From Thermoanaerobaculales bacterium (GTDB lineage Bacteria; Acidobacteriota; Thermoanaerobaculia; Thermoanaerobaculales; Sulfomarinibacteraceae), in contig DAOPQC010000004.1 in NCBI GenBank assembly GCA_035358815.1, positions 400,741-464,740 of the forward strand: 64,000 bases of DNA, read 5' to 3'. The translations under genes were made by a program, and so were the position numbers. Below the pieces are notes generated by a model. The model searched no databases. It was not told the DNA's origin and saw nothing but the letters and a program-made list of their open reading frames with translations. Positions within the stretch are counted from its first letter, which is position 1; each line of letters begins with the position of its first letter. This document shows positions 1 through 9,120 of the stretch, piece by piece.

Positions 1-2026
1 GGTAGGCGCGCGTCGCGGTCATGATCAACGCGGCGCCGACGCCGTGGCCGGACACGTCGGCGATGCCGAGAGCGAGCCGGCCGTCGGGCAGCGGGATGAA
101 GTCATAGTAGTCGCCACAGGTCGCGCTGGCAGGCGTTGACGTGCCTGCGATGTCGTAGCCCGGCATCGTCGGAGGCTCCTGCGGGACCAGCCTCTGCTGG
201 ACCGAAGCTCCCAACCGCATCTCGATCTCGCTCTCTTGGAGCTTGATGCGCTGGGTCATGTCGCGCATGACCGAGACGAAGTGGGTGATCTCGCCGGTGC
301 TGTTGTCATGGATCGGTGTGATCGTCTGCTCCGCGAGGAAGTTCTCGCCGGACTTCTTGCGGTTGATCACCGTCCCTTTGAAGGGCTCACCGCTGGCGAT
401 CGTCGCCCACAGGTTCGCGTAGTATGCCGGCGACTGGAGCCCGGACTTGAGCAGCTTCGGTGTCCGGCCGACCGCCTCGGCGCTGCTGTAACCGGTGGTC
501 GCCTCGAAGGCTGGGTTGACGTACTCGATGACGCCGGCGCGATCGGTGATGAACACACTGTCGGCGGCCTGCTCGACGGCGTTGGAAAGACGCTGCGACA
601 GCTCCTGTGCCCGTTTTTGGGTTGTGACGTCTCGGAAAACCACCACGCCGCCGATGAGCTGACCGTCGGCGTTCTTGAGTGGTGAGCCGGTCACGCTCGT
701 CCACGCGCCGTCAGGCACCTGCGCGTTGCGGACGAACACCTCGGTCTCCGGAACGTCCTCGCCGCGGATCGCCCGCGGCAACGGCAGTTCATCCGCTGGG
801 AAGTGCCGGTCGGTGCCCGGCACGAAGAGGCCGAAGGCCTCCGACCACTCACCCCGGGGGGAGTTCAAGGGCCCTCGACCGAGAATGCGCCTCGCCGCCT
901 CGTTGACAATGGTCATCCGGCTCCTCGCGTCAGCGACGATCACCCCTTCGGAGACGCTGTGGATCACCGAACTGGCGAACTCGGCCTGCTCGCGGCGGGT
1001 CCTCTCGAACGACCATCTGTGCGTTATGAGCGCGAGTGCAAGCAGCAGCTCATAGCCAAGGAAGACTCCGAAGCCGATCGGTCCGGCGCGGCTGGTGGCC
1101 GTCCGCGACAGGTAGCCGGGCGTCGGCCGGGCAATCAGCGTCCAGGACTGGCCGTCCAGAAAGATCTCGTGGCGTACGACGGCGCCGGCTGCAGGACGTC
1201 CGCCCTCGGGAGTCGGATTGGTGGTGAACCCCTCGCTGGCGCTCGTCCCAGCGTCGTCGACGAGATCCACGACCATGTCCTGAGGTCCCCCGTGACCTCT
1301 GTCCGGCAACGATGAGGAGATGACGTCCGCGGCGCGGAAGATGCCGACCGCGAATCCCGAGAGCACGCGTGCCCCGTTCCCTTCGACTGGCGCTCTGAAG
1401 ACAGGGATCGCCAGGAGGAAGACCGTCGATTCTCTGGAGTCCTGCAGCACGCGCAGCAGGCCCGAGATGGCCGCCTGTCCTGTCGCCGCTGCACGTGACA
1501 GAGCATCCATCGTGACCGGCTCAGATCCGAGGTCGAAACCCAGCGCCCAGTCGTTCCCCGCCCGGGGTTCCATGAAGCGAACCGGGAAGTAGCGCTCTCT
1601 GGTCGCCGCAGGCGCCAAGGTGCGCGCACCCGTCCACTCAGTAATCGTGTAGCCCGTTCCGACATCCCGCCACGCGTCCGCTTCATGCCGACCTCGCTCG
1701 GCCAACGGAACCAGGGGTGTCCACACCAGGGCCTGGATCTCGGATCCACGAGCCATGAGTTCGACCGCGAACCTCGTGAACTCGCTGTCGGCCATCGAGT
1801 CGCTGGAGCTGAGCAGCGCCGCCGTTGCGGCGACCATGCGGCGGCCGTCCGCGACCTCGGCCTCCAGCGCCTGCGCCAGCTCCGTGACCTTCCTGTCGAA
1901 GCGGTCGAGGTTCCTCCGGTCGTCGGCGTGGCGAATCGCGCGCTGCGTCGCGAGGCCCGCAAGGGGCCCGAGCAGGGCGGCGATGATCGCGCCCAAAACG
2001 AGAGGTTCATGAACGTTGAGCTTCAT
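1..2026 (-). CDS. CHASE-PAS-PAS-SpoIIE sensor phosphatase, 3' end cut by the window
   Basis: Reading leftward from an ATG at 2026, the frame stays open to the window edge (about 675 residues seen). Order: an N-terminal hydrophobic segment; an extracytoplasmic CHASE-type sensor (it contains YFPVRFMEPRAGNDWALGFDL); a second membrane segment near LGYELLLALALI; a first PAS region (VIVADARSRMTIVNEAA); a second PAS region (FITDRAGVIEYVNPAFEATTG) with its PAC tail; then the start of a PP2C/SpoIIE domain (CGDYYDFIPLPDG, ADVSGHGVGAAL). Proteins of this type dephosphorylate anti-sigma-factor antagonists in response to a signal; no such partner is in the window. A longer in-frame start at 2125 (MGYRARKEIGW) adds a basic-hydrophobic stretch; neither start has a strong ribosome site. 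Domain calls are clear, the ligand is unknown. Confidence 0.85.
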   Translation of the reverse strand, partial: MKLNVHEPLVLGAIIAALLGPLAGLATQRAIRHADDRRNLDRFDRKVTELAQALEAEVADGRRMVAATAALLSSSDSMADSEFTRFAVELMARGSEIQALVWTPLVPLAERGRHEADAWRDVGTGYTITEWTGARTLAPAATRERYFPVRFMEPRAGNDWALGFDLGSEPVTMDALSRAAATGQAAISGLLRVLQDSRESTVFLLAIPVFRAPVEGNGARVLSGFAVGIFRAADVISSSLPDRGHGGPQDMVVDLVDDAGTSASEGFTTNPTPEGGRPAAGAVVRHEIFLDGQSWTLIARPTPGYLSRTATSRAGPIGFGVFLGYELLLALALITHRWSFERTRREQAEFASSVIHSVSEGVIVADARSRMTIVNEAARRILGRGPLNSPRGEWSEAFGLFVPGTDRHFPADELPLPRAIRGEDVPETEVFVRNAQVPDGAWTSVTGSPLKNADGQLIGGVVVFRDVTTQKRAQELSQRLSNAVEQAADSVFITDRAGVIEYVNPAFEATTGYSSAEAVGRTPKLLKSGLQSPAYYANLWATIASGEPFKGTVINRKKSGENFLAEQTITPIHDNSTGEITHFVSVMRDMTQRIKLQESEIEMRLGASVQQRLVPQEPPTMPGYDIAGTSTPASATCGDYYDFIPLPDGRLALGIADVSGHGVGAALIMTATRAY

Positions 2027-2214
2027 TCGTCGAGGTGCCAGGCGGAAAGCCCCGGCACGAGAGCCGACCACCCGTGTCAGGGGAAACAGAATCCAGCCGA
2101 TTTCCTTCCGGGCTCGGTAACCCATTTGCGGCGGTTCGTGGAAGACACGGGCAGAGACAGCGGGGGGCTCCTGGTGCTCGCGTCTGGGTTCCGGGGTTCC
2201 GACAGCCAGGCCTT

Positions 2215-3792
2215 TCAGAACAGCGCCGACGTCGACACGATCACGGTCGGGCCGGTGCCGTCGTCCGGGAAGCCGACCTCGATCCGCGCGATGTTGGTGA
2301 GGCCGATCGTGGTCAGGTCACCGATGATCCCGATGCCGGCGTCAAAGCGGACGCCGCCGGTTGCCCGTCCGACCCGGGCGTCCCAGGTGCTGCCGGCGTC
2401 GGCAAACACCTCGACGCCGAGCGCCAGGACCTGGAACAGGTCCTCCTTGAGCAGGGCGCGCCACTGGACGTTGGCGACGGCCCGCCCGCAGCCGTCGAAG
2501 TAGTCCGGGTCCCACCCGCGCAGCCCGAGGTCGGCGCCGAGGGTCAGCTGGCGGTCGAGGTCGAGGTCGCGCGAGACGTCCGCGAGCAGGCGGAGCTGCC
2601 AGCCGCGGCGGCCGAGTTGCGCCGCGCCGATCCAGGCGCCGGCAACCCAGTTGTTGAAGTCGCCGTCGTCGACCCGGCCTTCGATCATGGCCTCGCCGAG
2701 GATCAGCCAGCGGCCTCGGTGATGGGCCATGTCGAAGCGGCCGTCGAGGAGCAGGCGCGGGATGTCCCCTCCGAACGCCGGCACCGAGAAGGTGGCGCCT
2801 GCGGCGAGGTTCGGGCCGAGCGCCACGTCCTCCTGGATCGACCAGGCCCGGAACCCGTGGAGCACTTCGAAGCGGTCGGTGACGTGCTCGAAGGACAGGC
2901 GAGGCCCGTCGATGCGCCGGTCCTCCGGCGTCGGGTAGGGGGTGCCGGTCCGCCGGTCGATCCACTCGCCGTACTCCTCGTGACGGTGGTCGAAGCCGAC
3001 GGTGAGGCGACGGGTCACCCTGCCGCCCGGCAGACGAAAGCCGTACCAGGCGCTCCCCGCCTCGATCTTCAACGGTCCGCTGACCGCCGTCTCGCCTTCC
3101 GAGTAGAGGTAGTCGATGCGGTCGTCCCGGTCCCAGAGGCCGCCCATCGCCCGGGGGACCGCCAGCGAGTAGAACGGCCGCTCGACCCTGGCGAGCTCGC
3201 GGAAGCCGTCGCTGCGATCGGCGTAGCTGAGCTCCGTCTGCCACCAGCTGCTCCCGAGGTTGGGGTCGAAGTAGCTGACGACGGTCTCCTCGCGCTCGAC
3301 GTCGCTACCGTACTGGAGCTCGGCCTTGGTACCGAGGCCCAGGAAGTTCTTCTCCTGGAACTCGAGCCTCCAGTCCTCGCGGCTGCCGGTCAGGCCGAGC
3401 GCGCCGCCGGCCTCGAGCGTCCACTGGTCGTGGGTCTCGACGGTGACCTCGACCCCGCCCTCGACCGGCCGGGCGGTGATCTCGACCGGGTTGATGAAGC
3501 CCAGCGCGCGGATGACGCGGGCGCTCTCCTCGGCCAGCGCCGTCGAGTACGGTTCCCCTTCCTTGAACAGCAGCCGCGAGCGCAGGAAGGACTCCTTGCT
3601 GATGATGTGGAGCGAGTTCGCCGCCCGGTAGAACCAGGCCGAGGTCTCGGGCTGTGAGGTGTCGAAGACGTCGTAGCGCGCAAACACGATGCGCACGATC
3701 GGCTGGCCCTCGACGTCGCCGGACGCGGCCGCAGCCCCGCCCGCCCACAGCGCGAGCGCGAGCGCGGAGCCGGCGGCGACGGCGATCTTCAA
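2215..3792 (-). CDS. Omp85/BamA-like outer-membrane beta-barrel with one POTRA-like domain
   Basis: 525 residues with a TTG start at 3792; no in-frame ATG or GTG lies close upstream and the first 23 residues make a good signal peptide (ALALALWAGGAAAA). Residues about 30-105 look like a single POTRA domain; from about 110 the sequence is alternating amphipathic strands, with the Omp85-like EKNFLGLGTKAELQYG, and it ends in phenylalanine (STSALF) as outer-membrane barrels do. It is much shorter than BamA (about 800 residues, five POTRA domains), so it is more likely a TamA-like or secretion/surface-protein barrel than the essential assembly factor. It lies downstream of, and on the same strand as, the pentapeptide-repeat gene (61 bases apart). 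Confidence 0.75.
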   Translation of the reverse strand: MKIAVAAGSALALALWAGGAAAASGDVEGQPIVRIVFARYDVFDTSQPETSAWFYRAANSLHIISKESFLRSRLLFKEGEPYSTALAEESARVIRALGFINPVEITARPVEGGVEVTVETHDQWTLEAGGALGLTGSREDWRLEFQEKNFLGLGTKAELQYGSDVEREETVVSYFDPNLGSSWWQTELSYADRSDGFRELARVERPFYSLAVPRAMGGLWDRDDRIDYLYSEGETAVSGPLKIEAGSAWYGFRLPGGRVTRRLTVGFDHRHEEYGEWIDRRTGTPYPTPEDRRIDGPRLSFEHVTDRFEVLHGFRAWSIQEDVALGPNLAAGATFSVPAFGGDIPRLLLDGRFDMAHHRGRWLILGEAMIEGRVDDGDFNNWVAGAWIGAAQLGRRGWQLRLLADVSRDLDLDRQLTLGADLGLRGWDPDYFDGCGRAVANVQWRALLKEDLFQVLALGVEVFADAGSTWDARVGRATGGVRFDAGIGIIGDLTTIGLTNIARIEVGFPDDGTGPTVIVSTSALF

Positions 3793-3853
3793 GGCGGCGG
3801 TCCGGATCGGGGCGGCATCGTTCGCTGTTCCAGGGGTGGTGGCCGCCTCGGCC

Positions 3854-5293
3854 TCACGGCCCCCGGCGCTTGCGGGTGGCCTCGCGGTCGCGGACCAGCT
3901 CCGCCACCTGCTGGACCCGCTTGCGCTCGCGCGTCTCGAGGGCCTTCCTCCGCTTCGCCCCGACGCCCTGGAAGAGCTGGCTGAAGCGGAGGAGCACCAG
4001 CATGTGGCCCATGTTGCCAGGGAGCTTGGTGTTGCGCACCCGAGCGCCCCACATCCGGGTCGTGGTCACGTTGGCCTTGGTGAGGTCGGCGTTGCGCAGG
4101 TCGGACCACCGGATGTCCGCCTTGCGGAGGTCGATGCCGATCGCATCGGTGAACCTCAGGTCGGCGCCGATCAGGGTGCCGCCGGCGGCCGTGACCAGGA
4201 TCATGTTGGTCCCCGAGAGGTCGGTCCCGGTGGCCTGGACGCCGCTCAGGTCCGCCTGCTTGAGGTTGGCGTGGCGGAAGGTCGCGTGGTTGATCCGAGC
4301 CCCGCGGAGGTTCGCCCCCTCGAGGTTGGCGTTGCGGAAATCGGCCTCCTCGAGGTTGGCCTCGTGGAAGTCGGCGCTGCGCAGCTCGCAGCGCGTGAAG
4401 ATCGCTTTTCGCAGGCTCGCGGTCGCGAACGAGACCCTGCCCAGGCTGGGCGATCGGAAGTCGAGCTCGGCAAGCTGGGCGCCGGCCAGCAGGCAGCCGT
4501 CGAAGGTGGCGCCGATCAGGCTCGAGTGCCGGAGGTCGGCCTGGGACAGGTTGGTCCGCACGAAGCTTGCCCGCTCGAGATCGGCGTGGCTCAGGCTGGC
4601 GCCCTCGCACTGCGCCTCGTCGAAGTTGGCCTCGGCAAGGTACGCGCTGTGGAGGTTCGCGCCGCGCAGGCTTGCCCCGCGGAAGCTCGCCCGGGCGAGC
4701 TTGGAGCCGCGGAGCTGTGCGTTGTCGGCGTGCGCGTTGTCGAAGATCGCGGCTTCCATGCTCAGGTTGAGGAGCTCGACGCCTTCCAGGATCGAGTGCT
4801 CGGCGTGGACGCCGCGCAGCACCGTGTCGGAGAAGCGCGCGCCGCGCAGCGAGGTCCCGTAGAGGTTGGCCCCCGACAGATCGGACTGGTCGAGGATCGC
4901 GCTCTCGAGCCCGGCGCGGGTCAGGTTGGAGCGACGGAGGTTGGCCCGGGTGAGGTTGGCGCCCCGGAACGAGGTTCCCTGCAGCGAGGCGCCCGACAGG
5001 TCGAGGCCGGACAGATCGAGGAAGTCGAGGTGGGTGTTGTCGAGGGTGGCGTCGCGGAAGGTGGCGCCGCTGAGCACCGTCGCCTCGAGGCCGGCGTGAC
5101 TGAGGTTGGCGCCGTCGAGGCGGGCGTTTGACAGGTCTGCCCCCCGGAAGTGGGCCTTGGCGAAGTCGAGACCGCGCAGGTCGAGGCCAGCGAGGTCGGC
5201 GTCGATCAGGTCGGGCGCGATGGTGGGGTTGGCCGCTCGCCATGCGGCCCACCGTCCGGTTCGCAGCTGCTGCAGGTGATCGGGGTTCGCCAT
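3854..5293 (-). CDS. Pentapeptide-repeat protein, long right-handed beta-helix
   Basis: 479 residues. Start chosen at ATG 5293, with GGGAGA about ten bases upstream; the open frame runs another 819 codons further upstream but that part is antisense to the protease gene. After an N-terminal lead (about residues 1-35), nearly the whole protein is tandem A(D/N)LXX pentapeptides (ADLAGLDLRGLDF, LTRANLRRSNLTRAGL), enough for a helix of some 20 coils. The last 60 residues are a different, strongly basic tail (AKRRKALETRERKRVQQ). No signal peptide, so probably cytoplasmic. Pentapeptide helices can mimic DNA (gyrase inhibitors) or act as scaffolds; nothing here decides the function. Confidence 0.85.
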   Translation of the reverse strand: MANPDHLQQLRTGRWAAWRAANPTIAPDLIDADLAGLDLRGLDFAKAHFRGADLSNARLDGANLSHAGLEATVLSGATFRDATLDNTHLDFLDLSGLDLSGASLQGTSFRGANLTRANLRRSNLTRAGLESAILDQSDLSGANLYGTSLRGARFSDTVLRGVHAEHSILEGVELLNLSMEAAIFDNAHADNAQLRGSKLARASFRGASLRGANLHSAYLAEANFDEAQCEGASLSHADLERASFVRTNLSQADLRHSSLIGATFDGCLLAGAQLAELDFRSPSLGRVSFATASLRKAIFTRCELRSADFHEANLEEADFRNANLEGANLRGARINHATFRHANLKQADLSGVQATGTDLSGTNMILVTAAGGTLIGADLRFTDAIGIDLRKADIRWSDLRNADLTKANVTTTRMWGARVRNTKLPGNMGHMLVLLRFSQLFQGVGAKRRKALETRERKRVQQVAELVRDREATRKRRGP

Positions 5294-5313
5294 CGCGTCC
5301 GTCTCCCGCCACA

Positions 5314-5319
5314 AGTGTA
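5314..5319 (-). promoter_or_regulatory. -10 element TACACT upstream of the pentapeptide-repeat gene
   Basis: TACACT on the minus strand, preceded by GTC, 20 bases before the start codon at 5293. No good -35 box is seen at 17 bases. The same hexamer precedes five other minus-strand genes in this window. Confidence 0.4.
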
Positions 5320-5404
5320 GACAATTCCGCGAAAAACTCCCGGGGTTCGCGGACGGCAACCGGCGCTCCCGGACGCCGTACGATGGATGAGACGGAGGGA
5401 TGTG

Positions 5405-7558
5405 ATGGCGGATCGGCGTGCAGCCGCGCGTGCTGTGGTTCTGGCAGCGGTCGTCGCGGTGTCGGCTGCCGCCATGGAGGGCGGCGCCACGAGCGGGGCG
5501 CTGCCCGCCGTGCGGCTCCGGTCGGCCCCGGCGGCCGCGGGCAGTGGTGGAGGGGACGGCGTGCTGGCTGTCCTTCGCGTCGAGCCCGACGCCGCCGCGG
5601 CGGTGCGCGGCCGGCTCGCGGCCGTTGGCATCCGGGTCCTGGCCTTCCTGCCGGACGACGCGCTGCTCGTCGAGCGCGCCGGCCTCACAGGGGAGATGCC
5701 CGGCGTGGCGGCGGTCGAGCCGTGGCGCGCAGCGCTCGCGATCACGCCCGAGCTCGCAGCCCTCGAGCCGTCGCGCGCCCGGCAGCTCCCCGGCGGGGTG
5801 CCGGTCGTGGCCGGGGTCGCCAGCGTCGAGGCGCTCGGCGAGCTGGTGAGCCGGCTCGACGGCATCGGCGCCCCGGTGAGCTGGGCCGCGCCGGACGCCG
5901 CGGTACCTCAGCTCGGCCTGCTGGTGGATCCCGAGCAGCTGCCCGCGGTGCTCGACGCACTGCGCGCGACCGCGGGGCTGGTCTGGGCCGACCTGCAGCC
6001 GCCGGTGCGGCTGCAGAACGCCGATGCGTCCTGGCGCTGCCAGTCCGGCGTCGAGGAGTCGCGGCCGCTCGACGACCGTGGCCTGCGCGGCCAGGGCCAG
6101 GTGGTCGGCATCATGGACACCGGCATCGACATCGACCACTGCATGTTCTGGGACCCGTTGGCCGAGCTGCCGGCGCTCAACGGCGCCGCCGGCATCTCCG
6201 TCGAACCCGGCCACCGCAAGGTGCTGGCGGTCGACTTCTACTGGACGCCGCGGGACTGGCCGAACCCCGGCCCCTTCGACTGGGACGACCACGGCCACGG
6301 CAGTCATGTCGCGGGCAGCGTCGCCGGCGACGCCGGGGCCGACGGCATCCGCCAGGGGGTCGACGGCATGGCGCCGGCCGCCAGGCTGGTGATCCAGGAC
6401 GGCGGGTACGCGGTCGACGACTGCGCCGACCTGCCCGGGTTGGGGTGCCCGGTGCGGCCGCTCGAGCCGGTGCTGCAGCAGGCCTACGGCCAGGGCGCAC
6501 GCCTGCACTCGAACTCGTGGGGCGACGAGGAGAACTTCCTGCCCCACAACCGCTACACCGAGCGCGCGGCCGACGTCGACCGCTTCGTCTGGGAGCACCC
6601 CGACATGACGGTGCTGTTCGCCGCCGGCAACGCCGGGCAGGAGGGCGACGACACGGTGATCTCGCCCGCCACCGCCAAGAACGTGATCGCGGTTGGCGCG
6701 ACCTGGCGCGCCGACATCGACCCGCCCTGCCCGGCCGACTTCTCGTCGCGCGGCCTCACCCACGACGGCCGCATCAAGCCCGACGTCATGGCGCCCGGGG
6801 CGGGCGTGATCTCGGCCGAGTCCAACATCTTCGTCGGCGGCGCCCAGAACTGCGAGTACACGGCGATGTCCGGCACCTCGATGGCGACGCCGGTCACCGC
6901 CGGCCACGCGGCGCTGGTGCGCCAGTACTTCGTCGACGGCTTCTACCCGGGCGGGGCGCCCGACCCGGCGGCCGGCTTCGTCCCCTCGGCGGCGCTGGTC
7001 AAGGCGATGCTGATCGCGTCGGCGGTCGACCTCGCGGACCTCGGCTGCTCCCTGGCCGAGCCGGTGCCGTCGCGGGACCAGGGCTGGGGGCTCATCCAGC
7101 TCGACCGCGCGCTGCTCTTCGAGGGAGCGGGGAGCCGCCTGCTGGTGGACGACCGGTGGAGCGCCTTCGATGCCGCCGGCAACCCACCCGTGCGGCACGA
7201 GCTGGCGGTGGGGGCGCCGGGCCCGCTCAAGGTGGTGCTGGTGTGGACCGACCCGCCCTCGACCTCGACGGCGGCGGTCAACCTCGTCAACGACCTCGAC
7301 CTGGTCGTCGATGGCCCGGACGGCGCGTTTCACGGCAACAACTTCGCCGGCGGCGTGTCGCAGCCCGGGGGCGGTGCCGACCGCCTCAACAACGTCGAGG
7401 TAATCTGGCTGCCCGAGGCGGCGTCGGGCAGCTGGTCGATCGAGGTCCGGCCCCATGCCATCCGCGAGGCCGGCCAGGGCTTCGCGCTGGTGGTGCTGAG
7501 CCCGCCGCTCGCGCCCGAGGTCCGCCGCCCCCGCGGCCGCTTCAGTCCAGGTCCTTGA
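5405..7558 (+). CDS. Secreted subtilisin-like serine protease (S8)
   Basis: 717 residues from ATG 5405, chosen because GGAGGG lies five bases upstream (5394-5399); an ATG six codons earlier has no such site. A signal peptide covers about residues 1-25 (ARAVVLAAVVAVSAAA). Residues 35-200 are a propeptide-like region. The catalytic triad is visible: Asp in GIMDTGIDIDH, His in DDHGHGSHVAGSVAG and Ser in SGTSMATPVTAGHAALV. The oxyanion Asn is in FAAGNAG. After about residue 575 comes a beta-rich C-terminal domain (VLVWTDPPS, NDLDLVV) like the P/jelly-roll domains appended to S8 proteases. It is read divergently from the pentapeptide gene. Confidence 0.93.
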   Translation: MADRRAAARAVVLAAVVAVSAAAMEGGATSGALPAVRLRSAPAAAGSGGGDGVLAVLRVEPDAAAAVRGRLAAVGIRVLAFLPDDALLVERAGLTGEMPGVAAVEPWRAALAITPELAALEPSRARQLPGGVPVVAGVASVEALGELVSRLDGIGAPVSWAAPDAAVPQLGLLVDPEQLPAVLDALRATAGLVWADLQPPVRLQNADASWRCQSGVEESRPLDDRGLRGQGQVVGIMDTGIDIDHCMFWDPLAELPALNGAAGISVEPGHRKVLAVDFYWTPRDWPNPGPFDWDDHGHGSHVAGSVAGDAGADGIRQGVDGMAPAARLVIQDGGYAVDDCADLPGLGCPVRPLEPVLQQAYGQGARLHSNSWGDEENFLPHNRYTERAADVDRFVWEHPDMTVLFAAGNAGQEGDDTVISPATAKNVIAVGATWRADIDPPCPADFSSRGLTHDGRIKPDVMAPGAGVISAESNIFVGGAQNCEYTAMSGTSMATPVTAGHAALVRQYFVDGFYPGGAPDPAAGFVPSAALVKAMLIASAVDLADLGCSLAEPVPSRDQGWGLIQLDRALLFEGAGSRLLVDDRWSAFDAAGNPPVRHELAVGAPGPLKVVLVWTDPPSTSTAAVNLVNDLDLVVDGPDGAFHGNNFAGGVSQPGGGADRLNNVEVIWLPEAASGSWSIEVRPHAIREAGQGFALVVLSPPLAPEVRRPRGRFSPGP

Positions 7559-7672
7559 TCGCGGATGCTCCTTCCCTGGCGGTGCTGCCCCTGTCGCAGG
7601 GTGCCCGGGCATGACGGCGCAGGAACGGCGATCCTCGAAGTCGGGCTCCAGTGGGCGCTCCGCCGGTTGACA

Positions 7673-7700
7673 GGAAAACCGAAACAAGTTTCGGAGTTCC
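7673..7700. repeat. 28-base near-perfect palindrome between two protease genes
   Basis: Arms GGAA-(AA)-CCGAAAC and GTTTCGG-(AG)-TTCC surround a two-base centre. Seven central base pairs are perfect and the outer four also match. A two-base centre is too short for an RNA loop of full stem length, so a dimeric-protein operator is more likely than a terminator. TTGACA lies directly in front (7667-7672). The S41 gene starts 20 bases downstream. Confidence 0.6.
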
Positions 7701-7719
7701 ATCGTACGGTGGACCAGTG

Positions 7720-9099
7720 ATGCCATTGCGCTTGATCGCTTCGAAGCCATGTGTGGGCCTCTGGTGCGTGATGCTCTTGGCCGGGAGCGGGGTCGCCGCT
7801 CAGGAAGACGCCGACCACGGTTTTCCGCCGCCGGTCAACGCTGCCGATCGAGCCGAGATCCTGCGCTGGGTCGGAGAGACCCTTTCCGCGAGGTACGTCG
7901 ACCCGGAGAAGGCAGCGGCGATGGTCGACGAGGTCCGCGCGAGGGCCGCGGCGGGTGCGTACGACGCGATCGGTGCCGCGGACGGCTACCTTCTTGCGCT
8001 GGAACAGGATCTCCGGGCGGTATCCAACGACAAGCACCTGGGCCTGTGGCTCGAGCGCCTCGAGGACGTGAAGAGCGACGACGCGGACTACACCCCCGCC
8101 GACCCGGACTACGTCGAGCACCTCAGACGAACGAACTACGGATTCAGGAAGGTCGAGATTCTCCCAGGTAACGTCGGCTACCTCCGGATCGACGAGTTCG
8201 CCCACCCGGCGCTCGGGGGCCCGACGGTGGTGGCGGTGATGAACACGGTCGGCGCGGTCGACGCGCTGATCATCGACCTGCGCTGGAACGGTGGCGGCGC
8301 GGGGCTTGTCAACTTCATCAGCGGTTACTTCTTTGACGAGCCGACCCGTCTCAACGACGTCTGGGAGCGGGCCTCCGGGGAGACGAGCCAGGGATGGACC
8401 CCCGAGTATCTGCCTGGGCCGTCGCTGAGCGAGGTGACGCTGTTCATTCTGATCAGCGGCCAGACCTTCTCGGCCGCCGAGGACTTCGCCTACGGCCTCC
8501 AGCAGGCGGGCAGGGCGACGGTCGTCGGCGAGCGGTCGAAAGGCGGCGGCCATCCGGTCGAGATCGTGCGGATGATCCGTGACGACATGGCGGTCGCGAT
8601 CCAGGTCCCGAATGCGAGGTCGGTCAACCGCAAAACCGGGTCGAGCTGGGAGGGAGTCGGCGTCGTTCCTGATCTCGAGAGCCCGGCGAGCGAGGCCCTC
8701 ACGGCAGCTTACGATGCGGCGGCGAACGTGCTGCTCGAGCGCGCCGCCGGCGAGGATGCACGACGCCGAGTCGAGTGGGCGAGGCAGGAGTTCCGCGCCG
8801 GGCTGCGACCGGTGGCGCTGCCGCGCGACCAGCTGCGCGAGTACGTAGGGCAGTACGATGGGAGATCGTTCTCGATCGGGCCGGAGGATGTTCTGCTCTA
8901 CCACCGTGACATCGGCTCGACCCGCCCGATGGTGCCGATGGGCGGTGACCTGTTCCGCTTCGAGGGCTACGACGGAGTGCGTTTCCAGTTCGAGCGCGAC
9001 GACGAGGGGAGGGTCGTCCGGGTGGTCGCGCTCGGGCTCGACGGCAGCCGGACCGTCCGCCCGAGATCGGGCGTTGTGCCCGAGTCGCCGTCACCGTGA
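7720..9099 (+). CDS. Secreted S41-family peptidase (IRBP/C-terminal-processing type)
   Basis: 459 residues from ATG 7720; the open frame reaches 23 codons further but this start gives a clean signal peptide (VGLWCVMLLAGSGVAAQ). An N-terminal helical region (LRWVGETLSARYVDPEKA) matches the first domain of interphotoreceptor-retinoid-binding-protein-like S41 proteases. The core has ALIIDLRWNGGGAGLVNFIS, the catalytic serine loop SGQTFSAAEDFAYGLQ and the glycine-rich GERSKGGGHP. Residues after about 370 form a small separate domain often found behind such enzymes. Expected to cut peptides in the periplasm or outside. TACGGT at 7705-7710 could be its -10 element, which would leave almost no leader. 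Confidence 0.9.
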   Translation: MPLRLIASKPCVGLWCVMLLAGSGVAAQEDADHGFPPPVNAADRAEILRWVGETLSARYVDPEKAAAMVDEVRARAAAGAYDAIGAADGYLLALEQDLRAVSNDKHLGLWLERLEDVKSDDADYTPADPDYVEHLRRTNYGFRKVEILPGNVGYLRIDEFAHPALGGPTVVAVMNTVGAVDALIIDLRWNGGGAGLVNFISGYFFDEPTRLNDVWERASGETSQGWTPEYLPGPSLSEVTLFILISGQTFSAAEDFAYGLQQAGRATVVGERSKGGGHPVEIVRMIRDDMAVAIQVPNARSVNRKTGSSWEGVGVVPDLESPASEALTAAYDAAANVLLERAAGEDARRRVEWARQEFRAGLRPVALPRDQLREYVGQYDGRSFSIGPEDVLLYHRDIGSTRPMVPMGGDLFRFEGYDGVRFQFERDDEGRVVRVVALGLDGSRTVRPRSGVVPESPSP

Positions 9100-9120
9100 C
9101 GCCCGAGCCGCGGCCGCCCG

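Noticed and set aside
2035..3657. Open frame of 540 codons on the plus strand
   Set aside because: Antisense to the Omp85-like gene; composition typical of a shadow frame.
5294..7750. In-frame extension of about 819 codons upstream of the pentapeptide protein
   Set aside because: Antisense to the S8 protease gene; low-complexity Arg/Asp/Val composition; the true start has a good ribosome site at 5293.
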